A stretch of 64,000 nucleotides of DNA from Undaria pinnatifida (lineage: Eukaryota > Sar > Phaeophyceae > Laminariales > Alariaceae). Below, in pieces: positions 1 through 12,000 of this stretch. The notes beneath the pieces are model-generated. The model was given only the letters and a program-made list of their open reading frames with translations. It searched no databases and had not been told where the DNA came from. The first letter of the stretch is position 1. Each line of letters starts with the position of its first letter. The position numbers and the translations under genes are program-made. The stretch is from the NCBI GenBank assembly GCA_012845835.1, contig JABAKD010000024.1, forward strand, positions 7,839,103-7,903,102, written 5' to 3'.

Positions 1-198
1 CATCGGTACTATACTCAATAGTGCCGGTGTCCGGTATGCTGCCAATAATGTTGGTTTGCATAGACCGGCACTATTGGGAGACCCCGACTGCTGTACTTTA
101 CCTTGTTACAAATGGCCTGCTACGCGAGTTGCTATCATAGCGACAGTTTACGATCTTTCATTTGCTCGTGCTTTTGTGCAATCCTGACCCTTTTGCAG

Positions 199-270
199 CT
201 GTCTGCCCTGGCCAAAGAAAAGGCAGCTGGTGCCGCAGCAGGAAGGAGGGAGGCAGAAATGGAATCACAG
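199..270 (+). CDS. DCTN1: dynactin p150 exon a (coiled coil)
   Basis: 72 bp, phase 0 at both ends. Acceptor ttttgcag, donor CAG|gtacgg. It encodes 24 residues, LSALAKEKAAGAAAGRREAE and four more, a charged helical segment. It joins exon b in frame. Confidence 0.65.
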
Positions 271-3200
271 GTACGGTTTTTGTTGAATATATGTATACCT
301 AAAGTAGATAATAAGGTACATATTTCGTCCAGCGTTCTATGCCACTGTTTCTAGCTTGCGCAATGCGAATGGACGGCCAACGTGATATCGTAACGTCAAT
401 GTATTTGACGCTGTCTAAACGGCCGCTTCATGACGAATACCGACGGACAACATAGCATTGTTGGCCCCTTTTCCAGCTCCTAAAAATATGATATTCTAGT
501 TCCAAGTGGTTTGTCCTCTTAACGGGAATGCGATGCTAAAAGGGTGAAGGGCGCGACTATGTTGTACCGGCGCGTCATATGTTTTGCAGACTTCATTCTT
601 GGTACGCGGCGCCTTGCCGTCCCCGCGCCTGCATAAGAAAAAATGCCGGTGACTCATGCTTTCCAGCGCGAAAGGAGGCACCGGAACACTATCGCGGTAC
701 AGCACGTGTTACATTTGGATTGCACGACTTCGTGGTACCGCCGTTTGGCACCTACGCTCTGTTGGAGTGTCTTGCATATATTATACCAGGCACTATATGG
801 ATTACGTTGAGTATACACACGTGACCTGTGAGTTTGACCAATTTCGTGCTAAGTTTCTTTTGTCATCCTCGTGACAATGAAGATGATGTTGGTTGCCATC
901 AGCTGCTGTGAGAGTTGCACCACCGTGTTGGAGATTCAGCCCCATAGTGTGTACGAACACACTTCAACTGCGGGGCACGCCCGATGCGGCGTCTGTTGCG
1001 TTTTACCTGGTATTACACTACGCTCAGATTGTGTATTTTCGATGGGTTGTTCTTGTGTGCTGCTTGGCTTCATACTTTGCTCTGCTTTTCGAAAAACACG
1101 TGGTGGTTACCTTGTGTGGGCACTTTCCCCCACACTAAGCTGCACTGCACTGCACTGCACTACACTGCACTTTATTGCTGTACTACACTGCAATGCTCTA
1201 CACTGCACTACACTAAAATACACTACACGGCTGCATACACTGCGCTGCACTGCACCACACTGCAATGCGTTACAATACTACACTGCACTGCGCTGTCAAT
1301 GCTACAGATGTCTGAGCTTACGGACGCCTGTGAAGCCCTCACCCTGGACAAGGAGCAACTCGCGCTTGAAAACGAAGAGTTGCAGGCAAGCTGGCTGGGC
1401 ATGGGCGTGTGCGTGCAGTTGACTCTTGTGGATTTTGCGGTTTGTATTTGCTTCCCGTGTGCGAAGATTTTCTGTCTCGCCGCCTTTAGTTTCCTGCCGG
1501 TCTCTTGAACCGAACGTATGGTCGATTGAAGTCGGTTGAAGTTGTGCAATAGTTGTGGCCCTAACTCTGCATTGTCACGCCTGGTATTCATGACGGAACA
1601 CGAACTCGACCGTGTTGCCTCCCGTCTGGAGGTATGTTCGGTCGTGCCGCTTTTTTATTCCAGGCAGTGTCTTGTGCCGACCGTATCGTCAGCTAATGTT
1701 GTACAGTTATCGTAGCCGAGGCACGTCATTGGTCATCGTTGTCATCTACCTGGTACTTGAGTATCTGGTGTTCATGACGGAATGCGAACTCAGCGTTTGA
1801 CGATGCTCGAAAATGCAGGAGAGAATGGATGAGCTAGTGGGGGAACTGGCCTCGACCAAACTGGACATGGAACATGCTCAGCTTAGCGCCAAGGAAAACG
1901 AAGCCGCGGCCCGAGCTTTGAGGTATGACACTTCGAGATATTATTTCGTATGGCTTCATCCGGCTGTGAAATGAGAGGGAAGACATGACCAATAGAAATG
2001 ACGATTACGCGGGCTGCAAAATTAGTAGATGAACGGATGGCACCTTTTATCATTCATGCCATTCCTTCATGCCATACCTTCATAGTCATACCCTCATGTC
2101 TTATACATTCATGTCGGACTCCAATTCAAGGGGATGTACGACACACGCGAATATGCTCTGATGTTATACGCTGCCCGCTCGCACTATGTTAAGACCGCGC
2201 GATCCATTGTTATATCGCTATATCGCTAAACATGGGTTCCCTGAGGGTCAAGCTGTCAATAGTAAAGGTTTCGCTAGTACAGTAGGAACTCGTGCAAGAG
2301 GATGTTTATGTATGTGGTCAACTGTCAACCTGATGAACTTGTGTGCGTCGGTGGTCGGCGGACACTTGAGGCAACTCCAAAGGTGTCCCTACTTTTGACG
2401 CGGTCATAACCAGAAATCCTAACAGTACCTCTTGAATTATGTCACACGTGTACAGGATGAGCGGCTTTTTCACCTTTTTGCCACTGGGGTGTGGATGGAC
2501 GCGGTCGGTGCTCCTTTGCATTTCTTGAATAGCAGGCGTGGCACACCCATCGTAGTTTTTCCCCCGCCGCATGTATGCAGTCCTTTTTTCAGTTCTTGAA
2601 TAGAAATCTTGAATATAAAGCGTGGCACATCGAACGCAGTTTTTTTCCCCCCTGCATATATACAGCTAAGTTAGCGTTTCTTGAATGGGTGGCGTGGCGC
2701 ACCGAACATCTATATTTTTCCACCGCATATGTGCTGTCCATTTTGCATTTCTTGGAACACCAGGGGTAGAGCACCGAATAGAGTTTTGGTTGCCCGCCGC
2801 ATTTGCACAGTGAATTCATTAATACCTGGAGCCATGGCAATTATTGAGCACGAGGCGTGGTGCAACATTTTTCTTTTTTTCCCCCGCTGCTTGTGTTTCG
2901 TGGTTTCTCTTAGCGATGCGGGAGGCGCCGGTGGCGATGGTGGCGTGAACGTGAAACTGCTAGCAGAGCAAAACATGCAGCTCAAGGAGGGACTCAAGCG
3001 GTTGCACACCCGCAGCATCGCGGAGAAGACCGATGTAAGAACAGCGTGATTCGTCTATTAATGGTAGTCTTGTACACTTTGGGATTTGGTTGGAAAAATG
3101 GCGACACGAAGCAATCGGGGTTGCTGAGTTAGAGGCTGTACCGGAGCTACGGTTTAAGATAATCTCCGACACGCGCGCAACATGATACTAGTCGTACTGC

Positions 3201-6023
3201 TGCGCGCTCCCATGAAGCGGTTGTTAATATCGCATATCGCACCTGGCATAGTGTTGGTGGCTATACTTGGGTTCCGAAGGGATTAAACAGGCCAAACCTT
3301 TTAGTGCTAGAAGTAACGGCAAAAGTTATCCCACAGTAACCCCAAGTAATTTTCCCCAAAAAGCGTGGGTGCAGTGCTAAAGACGTTGCGGTGAACACGT
3401 TCGTCAGGAAACCCGTTCCTTCACAAATTGCTGTTAGTACCTAGTTATTTTCCCGTTTGCAACCCCGTACGGCTTTTGACTAGTCTACAACCGTAGCTGC
3501 CGCTTGCGAACTGGCCATGAGCTCTGTGGGGCGGTGCGTATGGAGGTGTTATTACCAGTGACCCCTTAATATAGTGCGCACACGTTTTTGGGAACTAACT
3601 ATTCGGGAATGTGTGATATAACTTTTGCAGCACTGCTGTAGTAAGAGGGTTAGACTAATGGTGTTGCACTGGTGTTGCATGTTCGTAGGTTTGCGGGTAT
3701 AAAGCGCCAGATTTGTTTGGTTTGGTTTGCCCAAGGCAGCGCCCTCGTGGTGAAGGCAATTATCGCGCTCATTTTCTTCTTACCCCATGCATGTCACACA
3801 TACATTTTATACGCCGTTGCTGTAACAGCTGACGAAGGCTATTCGAGCGTTGCAAAAGGACGTGGCGTCGAATGCTGCGCTTCACGAAGAGGTCGACAAG
3901 CTGCGCTCCTGGAAAGAAAGCAAGGCAAAGGAGATCAAGGAGCTCATGGAACAGGTCGGTCGGTCGGTCGGGATACGCTTCCGGCTGATTGCTGAGTGCA
4001 GGCAAATGCAGTGTTGTAGACGCTAATATTCTCGAGCGCTTTACTTGAACCCCTTTAGAACCGCACCCGCCTTTTGGGCACAGACTGCTAGGAGTTGGAA
4101 TACTGAAAGGGTTAACACGGAATTGGTGCCCTTGAAGATGATTAACGTGTACATGGTACGAAGTATAATGGTGCTGAATTGCGTAATCACAGATAACCAA
4201 GACGGTGTGCCGGTAAGTGCGTCGTCATCGTGCCATTCGTCCCGTGCGAAGTGATGTTGCGAGTCCGCTTGAAATGCGCGTCAATTCGTGAACCCTAACC
4301 TTCCTTGCTGATGGGTTTTGCTTGTCATGCCGTGTGTTTGTCCCCTGTCCCAGCTTGACGTGAACCTTACCATTCGTTTACGGTGGGTTTTACTCTCATC
4401 TCCGTGTGTTTATTCCCTGTCTTAGCTTGACGATAACCTTAGCTTTCCTTGATGATGGGTTTTGCTGCTCTTGTCACGTGTTTGTGTCCTGCCCTAGCTT
4501 GACGAGAGCAAAGCCTACGAGGAGATGGTGGAGGCGCTTACGACCAAAAACTTGGAGCTTGGCGAAAAATGCGGCGAGCTGGAGGCGATTATTGCTGATC
4601 TCGAGTCGTCTGTGGAACTGTCCGAGGAGCTCGAAATGGAGCAGGCGGAAGAGATTCAAGAGTTGCAGGTACCTATCATACTAAATAACATCGCAAAACA
4701 ACATTGCGAGTAGTAACATCAGTATACTTAACATTACTTACAAGAGCTGCAGGTGTCGTAGTACCTCCTAAAAAGCACCACAAAGCAATGGTATCAATAT
4801 ACATACATTGCTAAACAAGAGCTGCAGATGTTTCCTTAACACCATAGAACGCTAAGCCAATACCATCAGTATACTTATATTACTAACTGCTAATTACAAG
4901 AGCGACGGCGCGCGATCGAGCGAGCCAGCGAAGCGACGGCGCTCGATGGGCGAAAGATCAAGGCCGCCAACAAATTGCCGAGCGAACGGGCGTCTGACAA
5001 TCGACGGTCGCGAGCGAACAGCCGGCGTAATACTTGTAGTGTTTGATTATGATCTCACATGGCCTTGCCGACTTCTTCCGCTGTCGACCGAAGCGCGAGC
5101 GGCTGTTTCTGCGGATGTGATGGTGTACCTGACGATTTGATACCACTGTATCTGACGTAAGTCGAAGTAAAGAGTCGTACAAAAAAAAATCCCGTTCTGT
5201 TGATGCCGAAGCTTGCAGTAACATTAAACCGCCCCTGGATGCTGGCTTGTGTGCCTGTGCTTGTGCTCTACTCGTTGACCTGCAGCGCAAGCTGACGGGA
5301 GGTGAAGTGAGCTGACACGACGAGAAGCCCGCCCTTTCAATTTGTCACCAGGGAGTTGTACTTGACACGTTGATACCGCTGTACCTTTGTACCTGGTGAG
5401 TATTAATAGTAGTCTATACCGTCTTGACGATGCCGAAGTTTACAGTAAAGTGTATCCCACCCTGCTTGCTGGTGCTGGTTGTGTGCTTCTGCGTGCCTTT
5501 TGCCTCGCTCGGCTTGCAGCGCAAGCTGGCGGGAGGTGAAGTGAGCTTGCACAACCAGAAGCTCGCGCTTTCATCTGTCATCAAGGAGCTCAATGACACC
5601 AAGCAAACCATCGACCGCTTCAGGTATGGGTTATATCATATTCTCCGTGGGTAATGCGTAGACATGCCTACAGGGCACACCAGACGTAGTGTCCCACGCT
5701 GGGTTCTTATTTGGGAGGGTGCGCTCTACACTAGGTTCAGTATAACGGCTAAACGATTTATTATTTTGTAACTGTGTTCTCAATCTGCCTTTCTTATTAC
5801 CCAATTTTTGTGTGAGGTGTGCTGTACTGTAGTGCAGTTCCCTTTACATACTGGTACTACGGTGCACGTGTAGATTTGTGCGTGCTTTTTCTTCCGCCGG
5901 GACGGTTTTTAGCCTTTTTTGTGACCACGGGCTAGATTTCAGGGAACTGAGCTAATGTTTTATGGACATCGTTATCATCATCGTCCTTATCGTCATCATC
6001 ATCAACATCAGCATCGCCATGCG

Positions 6024-6060
<37 letters not shown>

Positions 6061-9000
6061 CCATCTTCGTCATCACCATCATCATGTCATCGTCATCGTC
6101 ATCGTCAATGTTATCATCATCGTCGTAATCGTGATCATCGCCATCATCAGACAGACTGTCGTCGATCGTCGGCCATAGAGTTTGTGTGGGTATTGTAGCA
6201 TTCCCTATTGCAGTGTTTCGAGAGCTGCATTACCCCTTTCCCAACTGTTGAATTTTGATTGAAGTTTACCCCGTTAATACTCCTTTTTCGTTTTATTTTT
6301 CCTATGATGGGACTACAGCATTACAGTGCTGGACGAGTTATACCTACTGAGAATGAGAGGCCAGCCAATATCACCCGTTTACTGTGAGCGCACATCATTA
6401 CAAGCGCAGTAGCAGCAAGCTACATTCGTATGGTACAACCCCTTGCGCCGCTGTTGGGACACTAAACATACACATGTACAGTAGTATCTTGTAACCCAGC
6501 CGCCCGCGGTGCTTGGTATGGCCGGTGCTGCAACAGTTTTCCCCTCTATAATATAATCAAGATAAACGCGTAGAAAAACGTTGCCTACCTTTGGGTTCAT
6601 GGGGATGTCCCAGCAATACAGCAGTGCGGAGTACAAAGTTCAAGCATTAGGGGATGTCGCAGCAATACAGCAGTGCGGAGTACATAGTACAAACATTACG
6701 CCCAAGTGCACGCCTCAATCTGTGCATGCGTGTGATACATTTGACGTGGTGTGCGCTCCGTATGGAAACGTCATCGAAATCCTTTAAATGTCCCCCAAGG
6801 TGCTAACGTGATACTTGTAGGGGTTGTCGCGCCAATAAATGGTGGAGTATGCTTCATATCAGTCAAGTATATCAACCGCTAAATTATGTGCTTGCGCATG
6901 GTGTCTTTGATGTGATGCCTCTGGCGTGGTGTGCGCTCGGTGCTTAAACGACAGGGAGTACGCGGAACAGCTGAAGTCTTCCCGCGATGAGCTGGCTACG
7001 GCGTCGAACACAGACGTCGACAGCTCGGCCGCGGCGTACGCGGAGAAACGAACACTGCTCACGCAGAAGGCCTCCATGCAAAGGATGGCCACCGAGACGA
7101 GGAGGTGGGGCTATTCGTATTATTCGGTGCATGTAGCGTTTCCGTATGAGCAATCCCGACCGGTTTTCCGTTTTGACATGAATGAAACTAACTACCCTGG
7201 CAAATTGTTGCAGTGAGTATGTCGCGCGCAAGGCCGAACAACCATCCTGCTGCGTTGTAGGTTCGCCTGCTGATTTTTGTGATAGGGCGTTCGTGAGGAA
7301 TGTTCACACGAGTTATCGTTGTGTAACACGTACAGTAACGCGATCCTGGCCTGTTGGGTTTAGTTAATTAACCCTTTAACCCTTTCGAAGAAAGCAGTTT
7401 GTTCCCTAAAAGTTGTCTGCAGTTGTGAGGGGTTTACGGTTCGAGAGGTTGAACCTTCACAAGCCTCCACATACTCTGTTGTGTTGGGACTTTGGTTGTT
7501 TATGACCGATGTCTATCGATCAGGTAGAGGTGGCGCGGATAGCTGTGAGGCTGATCCGGAAAGTTGATATATCTATATATGTAGTGCATAAATATAATTC
7601 ATAGATGGCAACCTTTCCTTTCGCGCTTGGTCGGATGTTGGCGTCGCAGAGCGAAACTGTCGGAGCGGCTACTTCAGATCGGTCTCCTCGACGCGCAAGC
7701 TCGGTCCTCTCGCTTGTCCATGCTTATTCCTGGATCGCTGGCACTGGCGGAGACGGAGTTGAGGTCAGACACACTGTAATGATTCGGCTGTAGCGAGGTT
7801 GACGTTGGAGACGGAGTTAAGGCCAGACACATTGTAACGGCGGTGGTTCCACTGTAGCGAGTTTGACGTTGGATCAGTGTTAGGCTGTCACCCTCGCTGG
7901 CGGTTGTGCTGGAATTTGAATCTCGGGTGGTCTATATTTTCTGCGCAGGGTTTTTAGCTGAGTCTTCTTCCGGCGCCGAAAGCGCAAGAGCGCGAGATAG
8001 CAAGATTAGATGACAGTCGACGAGAGGTGGGAATAATTAAACTCTTCGCGATATAAATGAAGTCGTGTACCGGGGGGGGAGAAGGGTGACATCTGTGACC
8101 ACGGCTTGTCAAGAAGCTGGAAAGTACAAGTGACGTCTTTCGATGAGTGCAGCGCATTCTCCGAGGACAGAAAGGCACGACAACGATAGCGACATACTGT
8201 GCAGCGAAGCCGACCGAGTACTTACTCCTCTGTGCACTTCGCCGGCTTCTTGGTGGCTTGCATTTGACGATAGTGTTTTCGTAATATGTTGTGTGGTAAC
8301 GGCATTACCGGCTTTTCTCTTGTCTCTTGCCATGTTTTCAACATGTTTCTTTTGTTCGTACCGGATATGTACTACGTACAAGGTTGCTTTATTTGTATTA
8401 TCTTATGGGTTCTACTCGCAAGGTGGCGTGTGGAGCGTATACTTGTTTGGGTGACTAAAGGGCAGGCTGTTCCGTCACTAAGCAAGCCTTCTACGTATAT
8501 ATATAGCGTTGAATAAGCAACATTATGCGTATTCTTCGATAATACATACTCCGGAGTATTAAACGCACAACCGCGCTGGGCATGGCTGGGTGGACAAGGT
8601 CCAGGCTTGGTTTGAAGAAGCAACCGCCATCGCTGCCCCTCAAACTTGCAGGCACACTGATGCAGACCTGAGCTTATGCAGGCTGGTAAGGAAAGCTTGC
8701 CTCGCCCTGGAGATCATCGAGCTCCCCGCGATAGAGTTCGTCGACGCCCTTGGCACGGCGGTAAGAAAAACCAACATAACATCGTCGTACTCACATGGGT
8801 CAAAAACATGGACGTATTACGCCGTTAATCCTCTTGGGAGTCCCGAGGGGAAAAACTATGACGGGACATATTATTGATTACAGCATCGGACACACGAGGC
8901 AAAGCGGGCGGGCTGCTGGCTTTCAGGGTGGTTAGTTGACGTTCCGATGTACTGTACAATAGTGCCAATAGTACGAACAGTATCAATAGTAATCAATCTA

Positions 9001-12000
9001 AGGAGTTTCGACACGCGCGCAGCATGGTGCTCGTAACATCATGTTGCTTGTCTTACTGCGCGCTCAGACTAGCCGGTCATAAAGGTCGCTCATCTCGAAT
9101 GCTTCGATAGCGTTGTTTTAGTCCCCGCAGATTTAAGGTCCTAGCTGGTGCCGTGCCGTCACGTCCCTTTATGGCAGTTTCGACCTTTCGTTTTCGCACC
9201 TTGTGTACGTACCTCATCTGAGTGAGTACGCGTTGGAAATCATGTGGAATGTTTTTTGGAGTTCTAGAAATGGCTTGGGTCGTGTCGCCACATTCCTGCG
9301 TTGCGCACCTCAAGGTCAAGCTGCAGGGATATAGGGGGGATATCTTGTTTCGATCATTTCCTTTCCCACCTATTATTCACTTTTTGCGCTAACGATGCCG
9401 TGTTGCAGCCTACCAATCTGACGAGCGATGAAGGAGGAGAAGAAGTGCAGCCCGACCCGACGCTGGATCGCGCGGCCTTGATGGAAGACTGCTCGCGTTT
9501 GGCCCTCGAGACGGAACAGTCCTTGCCCATCGCGCAGACCGTGCGGGAGGCGCTCGCTGTGCTCGATGCCACTGTCTTGGTTGCCGGCAGCAATATGTCT
9601 CCCGACGCGGTGTTAGCTGTGAGCGCGGAGGTCGCTTCCTCGGTTACCGAGGCGGAGGGACTTGTGGACGGTCTCTTGGGGGTCATTCAGGTCAGAACCC
9701 ATCTTGCATACCTGGTCAGGTTTTACTAGCTATCCTGTCTGCTTCGTATATCTATTCTGTTTTTCCTCCCTTTTTTGTTCGTTTTGCTGGATAAGCATCA
9801 TTTAAAAGAAGCCTGCCGTGGTTTTCCCCCAGATTACGCTCATTGTGCTAAACAAAAAAACACGTACGCTACGTTCATGCTCTTAAACGCCCGATTATGC
9901 TGAAACAATTGCTATCAATAGCGTCAAGCTATACATCGGTACATACGTATGTACATATAAACCCAATCTTCCAATAAAATGCTTTTTTCGGATGACGCAC
10001 AGCCGGGGCTCGACATTTTTTTCTTTCTCAGCTCTCTCTGGTGGTTCTGAATACTGCTCTTGGTGATTGCGCTCATCCGCGCGAGGTGGTGTCAGGTCGC
10101 TGACCTGACCTGGCCCACTCTGCAGAGTGCCGAAGCACGGGCGCTCGGTTTGACGATGCGTTTGGACAGCAATTGTCGTGGAGCATGTCGGTTCGCGTCC
10201 AGCCATATTTTCCACTTTTAGCAGTGTTTACAATACCCACCAGCATCTGCCACTTCCGGCAATATTTCCCACACCCAGCAGTGTTTGGCACATCTAGCAG
10301 CATTTGCCATCCAGCAGTATGTACCTTCACTCTGCTGGTGAGTTACATGTACGACATACGAAGGGTTACCCTTTTTGACAAACATTTTTTCCAACTGTTT
10401 TTTTTGCGTACCCCTTATATAAAAAATATTATCTTGGCACTTTTTCTTTCTCCTTCTCCCTCCCTAGTCGTAACTCAGATCATCCGTGGTTATGAAACTG
10501 GCTATTCTCCCCCCTCCCCGCTGCAGTATGCGCCTTCGTTTTTATCGCGAGAAGACGTCGACCTTTTCTTCCCTCGTCGACCCGCATCGGTTTCCCCCCC
10601 ACTAATTATACAGTAAGTAATATGCGCCGTTCATTCCAAGTAATACCGGTATGTGCCCCAAAACGTGGGTGGGGTTTATAAAGGGGTGAAGGCTTGTTCG
10701 TTTATCATTGCTGGCGCACGCGATTTCGCTGGTTTATATCCGATCACGGCAGGACGAGGGCGGACTTCCCCCGGCGGGGTGTGCAAGCACCGTCTCTGTT
10801 CTGTCAGCAACTGCCAAGAGTATCGGCATGCGTCGTTCCGCGGCCCTAGCTTCAGCCGCCACCGGCACTGGAAATGATGGTTCAGCTGACACTGTTGACA
10901 CCGTTCAAGGACGCAAAGGGAGCGAGGGAAGTAACGGAAGCATCGCGGCGGCCGTGGCTGCGTTTCAGGATTGCCTGATTTGCGCCAGGCGTGCTGTTCT
11001 CGCGGTAATGGGTGCGATCTTAAGGGTGAGTCGTGGCGTGTTGTTTTTCGAACGTCGCTTTTAGTACTGTAATAACTGTGGAATGCTTGACATGGGCCAC
11101 CCGCCACCCTACGCTTGTGCCATTTTGTCTCGAAACATGCGTACCGTTTTGGTGTAAAAATCAATATTAAATGGTCGTTATATTCACGGACAGACTGGTA
11201 CTGGTATACTGCTCTTGTAGTGCCGTACACAATAATGCTGCGTACCATAGTATTGTTTTTGTTGTGGGGAGGGAGAGGAATATAGACGGACTGGGCGGGG
11301 GGCAGTAGCTGTATCATCATGAGCAGAGCGTATGTTTTTCTTGCGCTACCGTTTGTACTGCACTGTGGTTTGCCACGGTGTGAAGGTATAAGGCAGTATG
11401 GACCTGGGGACCGACTAGTGCTATGCGGGGTGCCTATGCGGTGACTTGTGAAGCATGCCTTTCGAGTGCCATTTTATACTGTAGAACTGTGGTTCGTCTC
11501 ATATGCGATAGTCTTCGCCCATAAGCATGGAGCTAGTCCTTGCCGCCCCGTCTTGTAATCTTGGGGAGCACATGCTGCTGGTTATTCAGCCTTGCCGTTA
11601 TCGAATGTGTTGCTTGTTTGCGCAGTACTCATACTCATACTCGTGTCTATCTCGCGCACAAGTCAACGAGACGTTTGCCCTCTTGTTTTATTTCCAGGAC
11701 ACGCATGATTCGCGAATTTCCGTCGCAAATCTCAGCGCGCGCGAGGACGGACAGGCTGTGCTCTGGCAAACCACACGCGGGCTGTGGAGCGACCTGACGG
11801 TGAGTGCAACTTGCCTTGTAGTAGCTCCTTTGGAACTCCAGAGGGAAAACATAAATGGCATATTAATAGCGTATTAGTCTTATTAGTAGATACCACTGAC
11901 CACTCAAAACTACCCCGTGTCAGGGTTGCTGGGATAGGATATATATCCGAACTGCAATGCAAGGAGCTGTAACACACGTGCGCAGCGTGGTGATGTTTCT

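Noticed and set aside
871-1422. 183-codon ORF across the CACTGCAC repeat
   Set aside because: It is a by-product of the short tandem repeat and overlaps exon b in another frame.
5962-6198. Ser/His-rich ORF
   Set aside because: Translation of the (ATC)n microsatellite within an intron.
8143-8454. ORF with HDNDSDILCSEADRVL as the missing dynactin exon
   Set aside because: Slight likeness to the GDHDCVLVLLL region of p150, but no consistent acceptor/donor phase, and it abuts a SINE-like repeat.
10676-11320. 214-codon minus-strand ORF
   Set aside because: Antisense shadow of a GC-rich dynactin exon; no domain or splice logic.
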